From: Bradyrhizobium sp. CB1015 | GTDB taxonomy: Bacteria; Pseudomonadota; Alphaproteobacteria; Rhizobiales; Xanthobacteraceae | Assembly: GCF_025200925.1 (NCBI RefSeq) | Contig: NZ_CP104174.1 | Location: forward strand, 5,084,001 to 5,148,000 | Direction of reading: 5' to 3' | DNA length: 64,000 bases | Shown here: positions 1 through 11,378 of the stretch, one piece after another | Position numbering within the stretch: position 1 is the stretch's first letter | How the letters are laid out: every line of letters starts with the position of its first letter | The notes under the pieces: generated by a model | What the model was told of the DNA's origin: nothing | The model's database searches: none | The model's input: only the letters and a program-made list of their open reading frames with translations | Made by a program: the position numbers and the translations under genes

Positions 1-427
1 TCAGCGCGATCTTAGTCAGACGCGACTCGGTATAGCGCATCGCCGCGGGCGGATCGCCGTCAACGGAGCCGAAATTGCCCTGGCCATCCACCAGCAGCTC
101 ACGCATCGAGAAGGGCTGCGCCATGCGCACCAGCGCATCATAGATCGCCTGGTCGCCGTGCGGATGGTATTGGCCCATGACGTCGCCGACGATACCGGCC
201 GACTTCTTGTGCTTCTTGTCGGGCGTGTAGCCTTCCTCGTTCATCGAGAACAGGATGCGGCGGTGCACTGGCTTCAACCCGTCGCGCGCATCAGGCAGCG
301 CACGCGATACGATCACGCTCATGGCGTAATCGAGATAGGACTTCTTCATCTCCTCGTAGATCGAAACGGGGCGAATGTCCGAGGGTTGCGCCGGCTGGTC
401 GCCGGGCTTGTTGTCGTCGTCAGCCAA
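1..427 (-). CDS. gyrA: DNA gyrase subunit A, N-terminal part (cut by window edge)
   Basis: This is the first 142 residues of the DNA gyrase A subunit, the cytoplasmic type II topoisomerase subunit that cuts and rejoins DNA. The frame starts at TTG (427-425). An in-frame TGA lies a few codons upstream and no in-frame ATG precedes it, so TTG is the best start. The DNA-gate motif HPHGD is at residues 88-92 and the active-site tyrosine is Tyr132 in AMRYTES. The residue aligned with E. coli Ser83 is Gln93, while the Asp87 equivalent (Asp97) is kept. The rest of the gene lies left of the window. Confidence 0.97.
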   Translation of the reverse strand, partial: MADDDNKPGDQPAQPSDIRPVSIYEEMKKSYLDYAMSVIVSRALPDARDGLKPVHRRILFSMNEEGYTPDKKHKKSAGIVGDVMGQYHPHGDQAIYDALVRMAQPFSMRELLVDGQGNFGSVDGDPPAAMRYTESRLTKIAL

Positions 428-787
428 GGGGGAATCCGGTCAGGTTTTGTCTGGGAATCATATAGCGCATCCGGGGTCGGATAACCACCCTGGCAGCCGC
501 TTCCGAAAGCGCTTTTTCCGCTTATTTTTCCAATAACTTACGGCTCCCGGAGCTACATCCTGGACGACCCCGGAATCGGCCCTCCAAGACCACCGCAACG
601 CCGGCCTGAACATGCCGCAAGTGGGTCCGGTCAGTCCGCTTTGCGCGGCTCGACACGGACCTTACCCCCAACATGAAAACGGGCCCGGAAAATCCGAGCC
701 CGCCCAGCCAATTAGTAAAGTTTGCTGACCCGATGTGGGAAGCGCGACCGACGTCGCCGCCGCACCGCCGTCGAGCAGTCCGCCCGC
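428..787. other. Intergenic region between gyrA and ssb
   Basis: About 360 bases hold the gyrA upstream region and the ssb 3' end, whose terminator is listed separately. I see no convincing gene here. Short frames reading into the region have no ribosome site or recognisable product. Confidence 0.5.
681..702 (-). terminator. Rho-independent terminator of ssb
   Basis: On the minus strand a GC-rich stem (CGGGCTCGGA paired with the CCGGGCCCG side) with a TTTT loop is followed by GTTTTC. It lies about 85 bases downstream of the ssb stop codon. Confidence 0.7.
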
Positions 788-1276
788 TCAGAACGGGATA
801 TCGTCGTCCATGTCGTTGTTGCGGCCACCGCCGGCGGCCACGGGACGGCGCGGCGCGCTGCTGACGGGTCCGGAGGAGCCGAAATCGCCACCCGGCTCGT
901 CGCCGAAGCTGCCGCCTCCGCCGCCGCGGCCGTCCAACATCGTCAGCGTCGAGTTGAAGCCCTGCAGCACGACCTCGGTCGAGTACTTCTCGACGCCGCT
1001 CTGGTCGGTCCATTTGCGGGTCTGCAGCGCGCCCTCGACGTAAACCTTCGCGCCCTTCTTCAAATACTGTTCGGCGACCTTGCAGAGTCCTTCATTGAAG
1101 ATCACGACGCGATGCCACTCGGTCTTTTCCTTGCGCTCGCCGGTGTTCTTGTCGCGCCAGGTCTCCGAGGTGGCGATGCTCAAATTCGCGATCGGCCGCC
1201 CGTCCTGGGTGCGGCGGATTTCAGGATCCTTGCCGAGATTTCCCACCAGAATGACCTTGTTGACGCTTCCCGCCAT
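788..1276 (-). CDS. ssb: Single-stranded DNA-binding protein
   Basis: Predicted 162-residue SSB, which coats single-stranded DNA during replication, recombination and repair. The N-terminal OB fold runs through about residue 110, beginning [15 protein letters not shown] and containing the conserved EKTEWHRVV segment. A Gly-rich disordered linker follows. The acidic tail ends MDDDIPF, the peptide that binds partner proteins. The ATG at 1276 has a purine-rich GGAGTGGAGAG site upstream. A GTTC-N7-GTTC box lies 157 bases upstream, suggesting LexA control. Its usual divergent partner uvrA is on the other strand, separated here by two outer membrane protein genes. Confidence 0.97.
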   Translation of the reverse strand: MAGSVNKVILVGNLGKDPEIRRTQDGRPIANLSIATSETWRDKNTGERKEKTEWHRVVIFNEGLCKVAEQYLKKGAKVYVEGALQTRKWTDQSGVEKYSTEVVLQGFNSTLTMLDGRGGGGGSFGDEPGGDFGSSGPVSSAPRRPVAAGGGRNNDMDDDIPF

Positions 1277-1432
1277 CGCCGCTCTCCACTCCGAATGCCA
1301 CTGATTTCAAATGGGCGAAACCCGCTGCCCGCGTTCCTCTGCGCCCGCTGAGGCGACCCTATACGCTTGCGGGCACCGGTCAGCCCGCCACCCCCAGGGT
1401 TATCCCCATTATATAGCATCCCCCTGCGCTTT

Positions 1433-1447
1433 GTTCCAGATTTGTTC
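1433..1447 (-). promoter_or_regulatory. Predicted LexA (SOS) box upstream of ssb
   Basis: GTTCCAGATTTGTTC matches exactly the GTTC-N7-GTTC operator known for LexA of alphaproteobacteria. It is in the ssb upstream region, which also faces the first outer membrane protein gene. By base composition one or two such matches are expected by chance in the window, so location gives it weight. Confidence 0.6.
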
Positions 1448-1713
1448 CTCTTGGCGCTGACGGAACATTTTGGCCGGCTGCTGAAACAAAGAGCGGCGCT
1501 TGGATGGAACTTTTTGGGTTCCCGTGAACGAAGAAAAGTCCTTAACATTCATTAAGTTGTTCCATTTCACTTGGATGGTGAGTGTTGCATCCCGGAGACG
1601 GACTTTGCCCTGTTCTTAGGCTAGCTTCGCCTTGGAATTGATTCATATGGGCGTCGCGCCTGATCAGCCGCTTCGGGGAGTTTCAAGAAGCGGACGAAAC
1701 TGGGGAGACTGTA

Positions 1714-2511
1714 ATGAATAAGATTCTGTTTGGTGCAATCGGTGCAATGGCGCTGGGGCTGTCGGCTCCGGCAAGTGCGGCGGATCTTGCTGCGCGTCCC
1801 TACACAAAGGCTCCGGCCCCTGTCGCTACCATTTACGACTGGAGCGGCTTCTACATCGGTATCAACGGCGGCGGCGGCTCAAGCCGCAAGTGCTGGGATT
1901 TCGTCGACACCACGGGCGTCGTCACCGGCGTCGCCGGCACCGTCGTCGGTGAAGGATGCCACAACGCGACCGGCGGCACGGTCGGTGGCCAGGTCGGCTA
2001 CCGCTGGCAGTCTGCCAATTGGGTGTTCGGCGTCGAAGGCCAGGGCAACTGGGCCGACTTCTCCGACGACAATATCAGCCTCGTCTTCCCGGGCTCCGCG
2101 CTCGTCACCGGCGACCGCAACCGGTCTCGGATCGATGCCTTCGGCCTGATCACCGGTCAGGTCGGCTATGCGTGGAACAACGTCCTGGTCTACGTCAAGG
2201 GCGGCGCCGCCGTCGTCAGCGACAAGTTCGACATCTACGCGGCGCCAGGCACGCCCGGTGCGGGCACCCTGCTCGCCTCGGCCGATCACACCCGCTGGGG
2301 CGGCACCGTCGGCGCGGGCGTCGAGTACGGATTCGCACCGAACTGGACGGTTGGATTCGAGTACAACCACCTCTTCCTGGGCCACCAGACCCGAGACTTC
2401 ACCACGCCCGGCGGTGCCTTCTTCGGATCCGATCGCATATATCAGGACGTCGACATCGGTCTGGTCCGGCTGAATTATCGTTTCGGAGGCCCGCTGGTCG
2501 CGAGGTACTGA
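1714..2511 (+). CDS. Outer membrane beta-barrel protein (Omp25/31-like), paralogue 1
   Basis: Predicted 265-residue exported protein. The signal peptide is residues 1-22 (cleavage after APASA), followed by mature [12 protein letters not shown]. The body has alternating aromatic/glycine strands such as WSGFYIGINGGGG and ends in a typical barrel strand, RFGGPLVARY, with a terminal aromatic residue. Omp25/31-like barrels are abundant surface proteins of Rhizobiales. The ATG at 1714 follows GGGGAGACTGTA. It is a paralogue of the next gene, sharing the mature N-terminus and the C-terminal strand. It has its own terminator at 2541. Confidence 0.88.
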   Translation: MNKILFGAIGAMALGLSAPASAADLAARPYTKAPAPVATIYDWSGFYIGINGGGGSSRKCWDFVDTTGVVTGVAGTVVGEGCHNATGGTVGGQVGYRWQSANWVFGVEGQGNWADFSDDNISLVFPGSALVTGDRNRSRIDAFGLITGQVGYAWNNVLVYVKGGAAVVSDKFDIYAAPGTPGAGTLLASADHTRWGGTVGAGVEYGFAPNWTVGFEYNHLFLGHQTRDFTTPGGAFFGSDRIYQDVDIGLVRLNYRFGGPLVARY

Positions 2512-2540
2512 TATCCCGCTGATTTCGTGAGCGAATGGAA

Positions 2541-2561
2541 GGGCCGGCCTCGTGCTGGCCC
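2541..2561 (+). terminator. Rho-independent terminator after the first outer membrane protein gene
   Basis: GGGCCGGC and GCTGGCCC form a stem around a CTCGT loop, followed by TTTCTTGTTT, 30 bases past the stop codon. Confidence 0.8.
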
Positions 2562-2747
2562 TTTCTTGTTTCGGCACAACCCGAACGTAAATCAGTCAGC
2601 AACCATCACCTTTTCGACTGTTGTGGCTTTTCGGAGACACAACTTGCGGCTTTGGTGGTGTAGAGATGACGTTAGTTGGGCCGTTGAGTCCGCTGCCCTT
2701 CCGCGAGGAAGGCAACAACAGAAACTGGGACTGGGATTAAGTTGAAA

Positions 2748-3434
2748 ATGAAAAAGCTTTTGTTGGCTTCGGCCTGTGTGTTCGCTCTTGCGGCCCCCGC
2801 TTCGGCTGCTGATCTGGCAGCCCGCCCCTACACCAAGGCTCCGGTCGCTGTGGCCTCGGTCTACAACTGGACCGGCTTTTATCTCGGTATCGTCGGCGGC
2901 GGCGCTTGGCAGGACGCCTCCGACATCAAGATGAAGGGTGGCTTTGTCGGCGGCACGGCCGGCTATAACTGGCAAACCGGCAACGTCGTGTTCGGCATCG
3001 AGGCTGATGGCGCTTGGGCTGACGTCAGCGACACCATTACCGGCGCGACCACTGTCCCGGGCTTCGGGGTTGTAACCGCCTCGCTGAAGTCGAAGACCGA
3101 GGCGATGGGCACCGTGCGCGGCCGTATCGGCTATGCCGTCAACCAGGTCCTGTTCTACGGCACCGGCGGCTACGCCTGGGTCGACAACAAGATCACCGTT
3201 TCTGCACTCGGCCTGTCCGCGTCGGACAGCAAGTGGCACTCCGGATGGACCGTTGGTGCGGGCGTCGAAGCGTTCTTCGCTCCGCAGTGGTCGGTCAAGG
3301 GCGAATATCTCTATCGCAATCTTGACGGCGAGACCTACTTCTCGGGCGCCCTTGCGACCAACAAGCTTGAGTACCACACCGTGCAGGTCGGCGTGAACTA
3401 TCACTTCGGTGGCCCGGTCGTCGCGAAGTACTGA
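2748..3434 (+). CDS. Outer membrane beta-barrel protein (Omp25/31-like), paralogue 2
   Basis: Predicted 228-residue outer membrane barrel protein. The signal peptide begins [17 protein letters not shown] and is cleaved after ASA; the mature start [12 protein letters not shown] is identical to paralogue 1. The last strand is [14 protein letters not shown] 2748 is preferred because it gives a standard Lys-Lys signal start. The in-frame TTG at 2742 sits nearer to the GGGA site and is a possible alternative. The two genes are probably separately transcribed, since a terminator lies between them. Confidence 0.87.
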   Translation: MKKLLLASACVFALAAPASAADLAARPYTKAPVAVASVYNWTGFYLGIVGGGAWQDASDIKMKGGFVGGTAGYNWQTGNVVFGIEADGAWADVSDTITGATTVPGFGVVTASLKSKTEAMGTVRGRIGYAVNQVLFYGTGGYAWVDNKITVSALGLSASDSKWHSGWTVGAGVEAFFAPQWSVKGEYLYRNLDGETYFSGALATNKLEYHTVQVGVNYHFGGPVVAKY

Positions 3435-3462
3435 GCTTCGTCTCCGACGCACCCGCGTTACG

Positions 3463-3487
3463 AAAGGCCGGCCTCGCGCCGGCCTTT
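3463..3487 (+). terminator. Rho-independent terminator after the second outer membrane protein gene
   Basis: AAAGGCCGGC and GCCGGCCTTT pair perfectly around CTCGC, then TTTGTTTT. It closes the outer membrane protein gene before the uvrA promoter region. Confidence 0.85.
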
Positions 3488-3598
3488 TTGTTTTGGGCCT
3501 GTCTGTTCCGAGCGGTTCCGCGCGCTCCTGCTGCCAGATGCCGCCAGTGCGCCAACAATCCGTTGACGATTCGCAACTCCCACTGGAAATCCGTCGCC

Positions 3599-3613
3599 GT
3601 TCTTCCTACGTTC
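3599..3613 (+). promoter_or_regulatory. Predicted LexA (SOS) box upstream of uvrA
   Basis: GTTCTTCCTACGTTC is an exact GTTC-N7-GTTC match 98 bases before the uvrA start codon. uvrA is a classic LexA target, which supports the assignment. Confidence 0.7.
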
Positions 3614-3711
3614 GCTGCCATACCCATCGGCGCCGATCCCGGTTCCGGGCGCAGCGCGCCTTTTTTGTTGGCGCGATCGCGCACCTTTGGGCTCCCTTGA
3701 GGGCAACTCGG

Positions 3712-6693
<2,982 letters not shown>

Positions 6694-6742
6694 TTCAGAC
6701 GGCTTAAATGCCTCGACTTGCCTGTCTGAGGGAGAATGGGCT

Positions 6743-7312
6743 TTGCCTGCAGGACTTGTGCAGACCTATCGCGCGTTCGCTTACAACAACGCTTGGGCGA
6801 ACCATCGGCTGCTCACGGCTTGCGCTGCCTTGCCTCAAGCTGGTTTCGAAGCCGAGCGGACCGGGTTCTTCCCAAGCCTGCAGCGCACGCTCAACCACAT
6901 CCATGTCATTGACCTCTTCTACGTCGATGCGCTGGAGGGCGGATGGTTGGGTCCGGCGGCCTGGAAGAACGAAGTACCATACTCTGCACTTGCCGCGCTC
7001 AAGCCTGCGCAAGCCGCGGTTGACCAGCGCTTGATCGCTGTCTGCGATGCATTGACGCCCGAGAATCTCGATAGCATCGTGCGGATCAACCGCGACAGGA
7101 CCGTGCAGACCGAACGCTGCGACCGACTGCTCATGCATCTCTTCCAGCATCAGATTCACCATCGCGGGCAGGCGCATGCCATGCTGTCGGGAACGAGCGT
7201 CGCACCGCCCCAGCTTGACGAGTTCTTCGGGAGGGAGAAGCCTCGCTCCGCGCCAGCGAATTCGCCGAACTTGGTTGGACCGAAGACACCGTGTGGAATC
7301 TTAGTTCAATAA
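6743..7312 (+). CDS. DinB-family protein (DinB/YfiT metal-binding four-helix fold)
   Basis: Predicted 189-residue cytoplasmic protein of the DinB/YfiT superfamily, putative metal-dependent enzymes; the biochemical role is unknown. Family signs are the N-terminal YNNAWANHRLL helix, the NHIHVIDLFY segment and the C-terminal HQIHHRGQAHAML helix, whose histidines are the usual metal ligands. TTG at 6743 is taken as start because GAGGGAGA sits just upstream; frames further upstream run inside uvrA. It lies 49 bases after uvrA and may be co-transcribed with it. It is unrelated to the DNA polymerase IV also called DinB. Confidence 0.8.
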   Translation: MPAGLVQTYRAFAYNNAWANHRLLTACAALPQAGFEAERTGFFPSLQRTLNHIHVIDLFYVDALEGGWLGPAAWKNEVPYSALAALKPAQAAVDQRLIAVCDALTPENLDSIVRINRDRTVQTERCDRLLMHLFQHQIHHRGQAHAMLSGTSVAPPQLDEFFGREKPRSAPANSPNLVGPKTPCGILVQ

Positions 7313-7316
7313 CTGG

Positions 7317-7973
7317 ATGATCGAACCGGCATCCCTTCACGTGCCCTACGCCCTCGCCATCTTCGATCTCGACGGCACGCTCGCCGACAGTTTTCCGTGG
7401 TTCCTGCGCACCATCAACGATGTCGCCGACCGTTTCGATTTTCGCCGCGTCGCGGATGAGGACATCGAGGAGCTGCGGCACGCCTCGAGCCGCGAGATCC
7501 TGTCCCGTCTCGAAGTGCCGCTGTGGAAGCTGCCGACAATCGCGCGGCATGCGCGGCGGCTCAAGGCGGAGGCAGCCTCCGAGATTCCCCTATTCGCGGG
7601 CGTCGAGACGATGCTGCGGACGCTGGCCGAGAACGGCGTGCAGCTCGCGCTGGTGACCTCCGACAGCGAGGCCAATGCGCGCGAGAAGCTTGGGCCTACG
7701 GCAGCGTTGTTCGCACATTTCGATTGCTCCGCGTCGCTGTTCGGCAAGGCCGCAAAATTCCGCCGGGTCATCCGCCGCGTGGGTGTCGGGCCTGGCAAGG
7801 TCATCTCGATCGGCGACGAGGTTCGCGACATCGAGGCGGCGCGGGCCGTCGGCATCGCCTGCGGGGCGGTGTGCTGGGGCTATGCGGCGCCGGCGGCGTT
7901 GCGGGCGCTGGGTCCGGATCATGTATTCGAGCGGATGGATGAGATTGCGTCGATGTTTTCTCCGGTGCCGTAG
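7317..7973 (+). CDS. HAD-superfamily hydrolase (phosphoglycolate phosphatase-like)
   Basis: Predicted 218-residue HAD-IA phosphatase. The catalytic motif FDLDGTLADS is at residues 16-25, where Asp17 is the nucleophile. Motif II is LVTSDS, a conserved lysine lies in the GKAAKFRR region, and motif III is IGDEVRDIEAA. The substrate cannot be read from sequence. It starts 5 bases after the DinB-family gene, so the two are probably one transcript. Its TAG stop codon is the left end of a palindromic repeat. Confidence 0.88.
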   Translation: MIEPASLHVPYALAIFDLDGTLADSFPWFLRTINDVADRFDFRRVADEDIEELRHASSREILSRLEVPLWKLPTIARHARRLKAEAASEIPLFAGVETMLRTLAENGVQLALVTSDSEANAREKLGPTAALFAHFDCSASLFGKAAKFRRVIRRVGVGPGKVISIGDEVRDIEAARAVGIACGAVCWGYAAPAALRALGPDHVFERMDEIASMFSPVP

Positions 7974-8040
7974 CCCGGATGGAGCGCCAGCGTAATCCGG
8001 GAAGGCATCCCCGCATTCCACTACGCTCCATGCGGGCTAC
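7970..8040. repeat. Palindromic intergenic repeat, GTAGCCCGGATGGAGC family, full copy
   Basis: The outer arms GTAGCCCG-ATGGAGC and GCTCCATGCGGGCTAC are inverted, and an inner CCCGGAT/ATCCGGG hairpin is nested. It lies between convergent genes and may end both transcripts. It overlaps the HAD stop codon. Partial relatives are at 37799 and 59488. Confidence 0.75.
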
Positions 8041-8044
8041 ACCC

Positions 8045-8998
8045 CTACTCCGTCCTGCGCAAGAACGCGCCGAACGCGCGCGGGCCGTCGCCGGTCTTGA
8101 TCTCGCCGATCACCTTGAGTTCGGCCGCATCGATGATGCTGAGCGTGTTGCTCTCCCAGCAGGCGACGATGACGCGCCTGCCGTCGGCGGTCGCCGCGAT
8201 GCCTTCGGGATAGTCGCCGACATCGATGCGCTTGACCGGCTTCAAGCTCGCCAGGTCGAACACGCTGACAGTGCCGCTATATTGGTCGGTAACGAAGCCG
8301 CGCCCTTGCGTCAGCGCCACCGCATAGGGGCGCATGCCGGCCGGCACGCGGCCGATCTCGCGGCCTTCCGCGATATCGATCACGGAGACGTCGTCGGAGC
8401 CGACATTGGCGGTATAGGCGCGCCTGCCTTCGGCATCGATGGTGACGCCGAACGGGCGGGTGCCGACCTTGATCACGGCCCTGCGCTGGCGCGTCGCCGT
8501 GTCCACCACCGAGACGCTGTCGTCGTCACGGTCGGCCGAGAGCAGCAGCTTGCCGTCGGGCGTCACTGCAAGACCCGACGGCGAGGCGCCGACTGCGATG
8601 CTGGCGACAACGCTGCGCGAGGTCGTGTCGATCACCCGGACCGCGGCGGCGTACCAATCGGCGACATAGACCGCCTTGCCGTCCGGCGCTATCGCAATGC
8701 CGAGCGGGCCGCCGCCGACCTCGACGCGGCCGGCGACCTGCCGCGTCGCTGCGTCGACGACCGTCACCGCCTTGGCATCCGGGCTCGTCACATAGGCAAA
8801 GCGACCGTCGGCGCTGACAGCAACGCCCGCCGGCTTGCCGCCGATCGGGATGGTCGCAACGCTGCGCGCGCCAGCGAGATCCACGACCATCAGATCGTCG
8901 CTGAGCTGGTTGGTGACGAACGCCTCGTCGGCGAGCGCGCTGCCAAGCCCGGCATGACAAAGGCTGGCGGCGAGCGCCGCCAGAACCAGCGCCCGCAC
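8045..8998 (-). CDS. YVTN-family beta-propeller repeat protein, exported
   Basis: Predicted 317-residue exported protein. A short N-terminal hydrophobic segment ends near LGSALADE (residues 1-25), then about seven 40-residue YVTN propeller blades follow, each with a version of PxGVAVSADGRFAYVTSxDA and VSVVDTA. Such propellers act as binding scaffolds, often beside periplasmic oxidation systems; the ligand is unknown. The GTG start at 8998 is 2 bases after the stop of the SRPBCC gene, so the two form an operon. Confidence 0.85.
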   Translation of the reverse strand: MRALVLAALAASLCHAGLGSALADEAFVTNQLSDDLMVVDLAGARSVATIPIGGKPAGVAVSADGRFAYVTSPDAKAVTVVDAATRQVAGRVEVGGGPLGIAIAPDGKAVYVADWYAAAVRVIDTTSRSVVASIAVGASPSGLAVTPDGKLLLSADRDDDSVSVVDTATRQRRAVIKVGTRPFGVTIDAEGRRAYTANVGSDDVSVIDIAEGREIGRVPAGMRPYAVALTQGRGFVTDQYSGTVSVFDLASLKPVKRIDVGDYPEGIAATADGRRVIVACWESNTLSIIDAAELKVIGEIKTGDGPRAFGAFLRRTE

Positions 8999-9000
8999 GA

Positions 9001-9564
9001 TCAGCTACCGCTCTCGATCTTCTTCTTGAGCGCTTCGAGCCCGGCCTTGTAGAGCCCGCTTACGGCCTTGATCGCGGCATCGTCGCTCAGCTCCGGCGGC
9101 GGATCGTTGTTGGGGTAGCCGCGATAGAACGCGCCGGCCCATTCCAGCTTCGCCTTGCCATCCGGCGCGGGCGACACCGTCAGCGTCGAGGAATAATTGG
9201 TCACCGGCAGCACCTTCACGTCGACCTTGGTGATCCGGTACGAATAGCTCTGCATGTCGGGCTCGTATTTGTAGAGCTCCTCCTCGACGGTGGCGCCGCC
9301 CGTCAGCGTCAGCTTGCGCGTCGCGCCGATCTCGTTGCCCTTCTCGCCTTCGGTCTTGGTGACCGGCTGAAGCCAGCTCATGTCCTGGAAATTGCCGATC
9401 ACCGCCCACACCTTGGCCGGAGCCGTGTTGATCTCGATGGATTCCCGCACCTTCTGCCGCGTTGGGCCATGGGCCCAGACCGGGTCGAAAGCGGTCATCA
9501 GAGCCATCCCCGCCACCGCCAGCGCCGCCACCCCGGCGATCGCCGGTCCGCTTCTCATCCTCAT
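9001..9564 (-). CDS. SRPBCC (START-like) family protein, exported
   Basis: Predicted 187-residue protein. The signal peptide MRMRSGPAIAGVAALAVA is followed by a SRPBCC ligand-binding fold containing ESIEINTAPAKVWAVIGNF and the later EEELYKYEPDMQSYSY and WAGAFYRGYP segments, typical of polyketide cyclase/dehydrase-like members. The ATG at 9564 is preceded by a good GAGGAAA ribosome site. It is first gene of a two-gene operon with the YVTN propeller. The ligand is not known. Confidence 0.82.
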   Translation of the reverse strand: MRMRSGPAIAGVAALAVAGMALMTAFDPVWAHGPTRQKVRESIEINTAPAKVWAVIGNFQDMSWLQPVTKTEGEKGNEIGATRKLTLTGGATVEEELYKYEPDMQSYSYRITKVDVKVLPVTNYSSTLTVSPAPDGKAKLEWAGAFYRGYPNNDPPPELSDDAAIKAVSGLYKAGLEALKKKIESGS

Positions 9565-9735
9565 GTCGTTTCCTCGTTTCGATCTGCGCGACTTGGAGCG
9601 CGCTGAGATCATGCTAGCGCATTTTTGGGCCATGGGGAGACCCGTTCGTGGCACGGCCGTGGCAAAGGCAATGCACACTATTGATTGGGTGGCCGGAGGG
9701 GCAAAACACCAGACCGGGGTCAACATGGCCAAGCC
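9565..9735. other. Upstream region of the SRPBCC operon
   Basis: Contains the leader of the SRPBCC-YVTN operon. No gene is evident. Confidence 0.4.
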
Positions 9736-10063
9736 GAAATAATTCGCTTTACTCGAATTCGGCATTATCGCATGTTGCGGCCACCCCAACCCGGGCCGAG
9801 GGGCGCATCGCGATCGTCACGAACGCGGGATGGGAGGTGGTGGACGCAGGCGGCGTCGCGCGCAGGCGGTTTGCAGGGCGGGTCACTCCGTGAGCAGGCG
9901 ATGCGCGCACACGACGGGCGCAGCCTGCGTACGGCAAAATCGTGTGGTCCTGGCGCCCGGGGTCTGTGCGCCAAGGCTTGCGGTGACGTTGCGGTCCGAC
10001 CGGGCCCGCAGCGTCAGTCATCCGCAAGGCGACGGGGGCAATAGTGCATCGCTCCCCGGGGAG
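9736..10063 (+). repeat. Composite dispersed repeat, copy 1, part A
   Basis: Aligns in the same order with the reverse complement of about 59446-59070. Shared landmarks include CGCTTTAC-CGAATTCGG, GAGGGGCG, a GGTGGACGC block, CTCCGTGAG and CGTGTGGTCCTGG. It is non-coding by all signs. Similar high-copy intergenic sequence is familiar from Bradyrhizobium genomes (recollection, not checked). The copy is broken after CCCCGGGGAG by the IS110 element. Confidence 0.7.
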
Positions 10064-10226
10064 CAACTGTGCTGAAGTAGACCGCCGATCGGCCGGCCTC
10101 AAGGCTGGCGCGAAGACGCGCCCCCGCCTTCGGCGGCTGACGGCCTTGACCCCGTCCGCTCGCCGGTCTGTCGGCTTGGCATGCGCTCGGTCCGGGACCG
10201 GGCGCATGGAGGCGCGCTCGATCAGT

Positions 10227-11189
10227 TCACCGCAACGCGTAGCGGGCGGGATCCCATTTCTCGCCGCGTGCAATCATCGTGTTGAGAATGACGATCAGCT
10301 TGCGCATGCAGGCAATCACTGCAACCTTCTTCAGCTTTCCCTTGGCGATCAGCCGTTCATAGTAGGCCTTGAGCACCGGGTTGCTCTGGGTGGCTGCGCC
10401 GATACAGGGCATGTAGAGGGCGTTGCGGACCCAGCGCCGACCGCCCTTGATGTGGCGCTCACCACGCCGTTTGCCGCTGTCGTCGTCATAAGGAGCGGCT
10501 CCCAACAACGCGGCAGCGACCTCCTCGCGCACCGTCCCGAGCTCTGGGAGGCCCGCAAGGAGGACCGCAGAGGCCACATCGCCGAGACCCGGCACGCTCT
10601 CGATGATCTCGGCGCGTTTGGCAAATGCCGGTGTGGCCTTGATCGTGGCGGTGATGGCGTCCTCGATCTTGGCCGTCTCGATGTCGAGGCCCTTCAAGAC
10701 GCGAGCGTGGGCTTTCTGAACCGCTCCCGGCACCGCATGTTCGTTCTGGCTTTGCAGGCGGGTCCTCAGATCAATCAGGGCTTTGCGCGCTTTGACCAGT
10801 GCCGCCAGCTCGTCGCGTGCGGCATCGTGGATCTGGTCCAATACTTCGTCGAACGTCTCGGCGAACCAGGCGATCATCTCCGCGTCGATCGTATCGTTCT
10901 TGGCGAGCCGTCCGGCCGATCGGGCGAAGCTGCGCACGCGCTTGGGATCGACAATCCGCACCTCGATGCCAGCCTGACGCAGCACCCTGGCCCAGTCCCG
11001 CTCATAGCCGCCGGATGCCTCCATCACCGCCTTGGCTACTTTGTGCTTGCGCAGCCAGGCCACCAGTTTGCGGTGCCCCTCTGCGGTGCTCGGGAACGTT
11101 TGCCGTTGCGACAACGGGCGGATGCATGCATCCACCTTGCCCTTGGCCACATCGATACCGACGACAATGCGATCGTTTTGTGCCATCAT
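10227..11189 (-). CDS. IS110-family transposase
   Basis: Predicted 320-residue DEDD recombinase. The N-terminal RuvC-like domain has IVVGIDVAKGKVD (first Asp), MEASGGYERDW (Glu), and AKNDTIDAEMIAWFAE with the DxxD pair. The C-terminal Transposase_20 domain has ESVPGLGDVASAVL and LGAAPYDDDSGKRRG, with a conserved serine in this domain thought to act in strand exchange. The start is one of tandem ATGs at 11189/11186, with GGAAGGGAGT just upstream. The gene appears intact, so the element may be active. Confidence 0.93.
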   Translation of the reverse strand: MMAQNDRIVVGIDVAKGKVDACIRPLSQRQTFPSTAEGHRKLVAWLRKHKVAKAVMEASGGYERDWARVLRQAGIEVRIVDPKRVRSFARSAGRLAKNDTIDAEMIAWFAETFDEVLDQIHDAARDELAALVKARKALIDLRTRLQSQNEHAVPGAVQKAHARVLKGLDIETAKIEDAITATIKATPAFAKRAEIIESVPGLGDVASAVLLAGLPELGTVREEVAAALLGAAPYDDDSGKRRGERHIKGGRRWVRNALYMPCIGAATQSNPVLKAYYERLIAKGKLKKVAVIACMRKLIVILNTMIARGEKWDPARYALR

Positions 11190-11378
11190 CCACTCCCTTC
11201 CTTGCTCGTCCGGGCTCGAAGCCCATGCAACTGTTCGGGTTGAGGAAGACACACCGGATCTGTCCCTAGCTCCCCGTCAGGCTCCCAGGCCTTTGAGCAC
11301 GAACGGGCTCAGATCTAGCGACGGGCGGTTGGTGAGAACCGCCCGTTCGCACATTCTGGCAGATTTTGCGGACACAAG
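11190..11378 (-). ncRNA. Candidate bridge RNA region of the IS110 element
   Basis: The 189-base leader upstream of the transposase has the size and position of the bridge RNA leader described for IS110-group elements. It can form a strong hairpin (GCGAACGGGCGGTT with AACCGCCCGTCGC, 11318-11350, one bulge) and a smaller GGGCTTCGAGCCC hairpin near the gene. Donor and target loops could not be assigned by eye. Confidence 0.4.

Larger units (their letters stand above)
10064..11378 (-). mobile_element. IS110-family insertion sequence (ends inferred)
   Basis: About 1.3 kb with one transposase gene. The ends were inferred by comparing the interrupted repeat (9736-10063 and 11379-11650) with the uninterrupted A-B junction of copy 2 near 59070. 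Continuity resumes at AGCACGACATAAGCCG, matching AGCGCGGCATAAGCCG in copy 2. The ends are uncertain by a few bases because both junctions contain GAG/AG. No terminal inverted repeats or target duplication are evident, as expected for IS110 elements, which recombine through a DEDD recombinase and a bridge RNA. Confidence 0.72.

Noticed and set aside
3409..3711. An N-terminal extension of uvrA of about 100 codons
   Set aside because: It would overlap the outer membrane gene's 3' end, its terminator and the LexA box. The family start fits ATG 3712.
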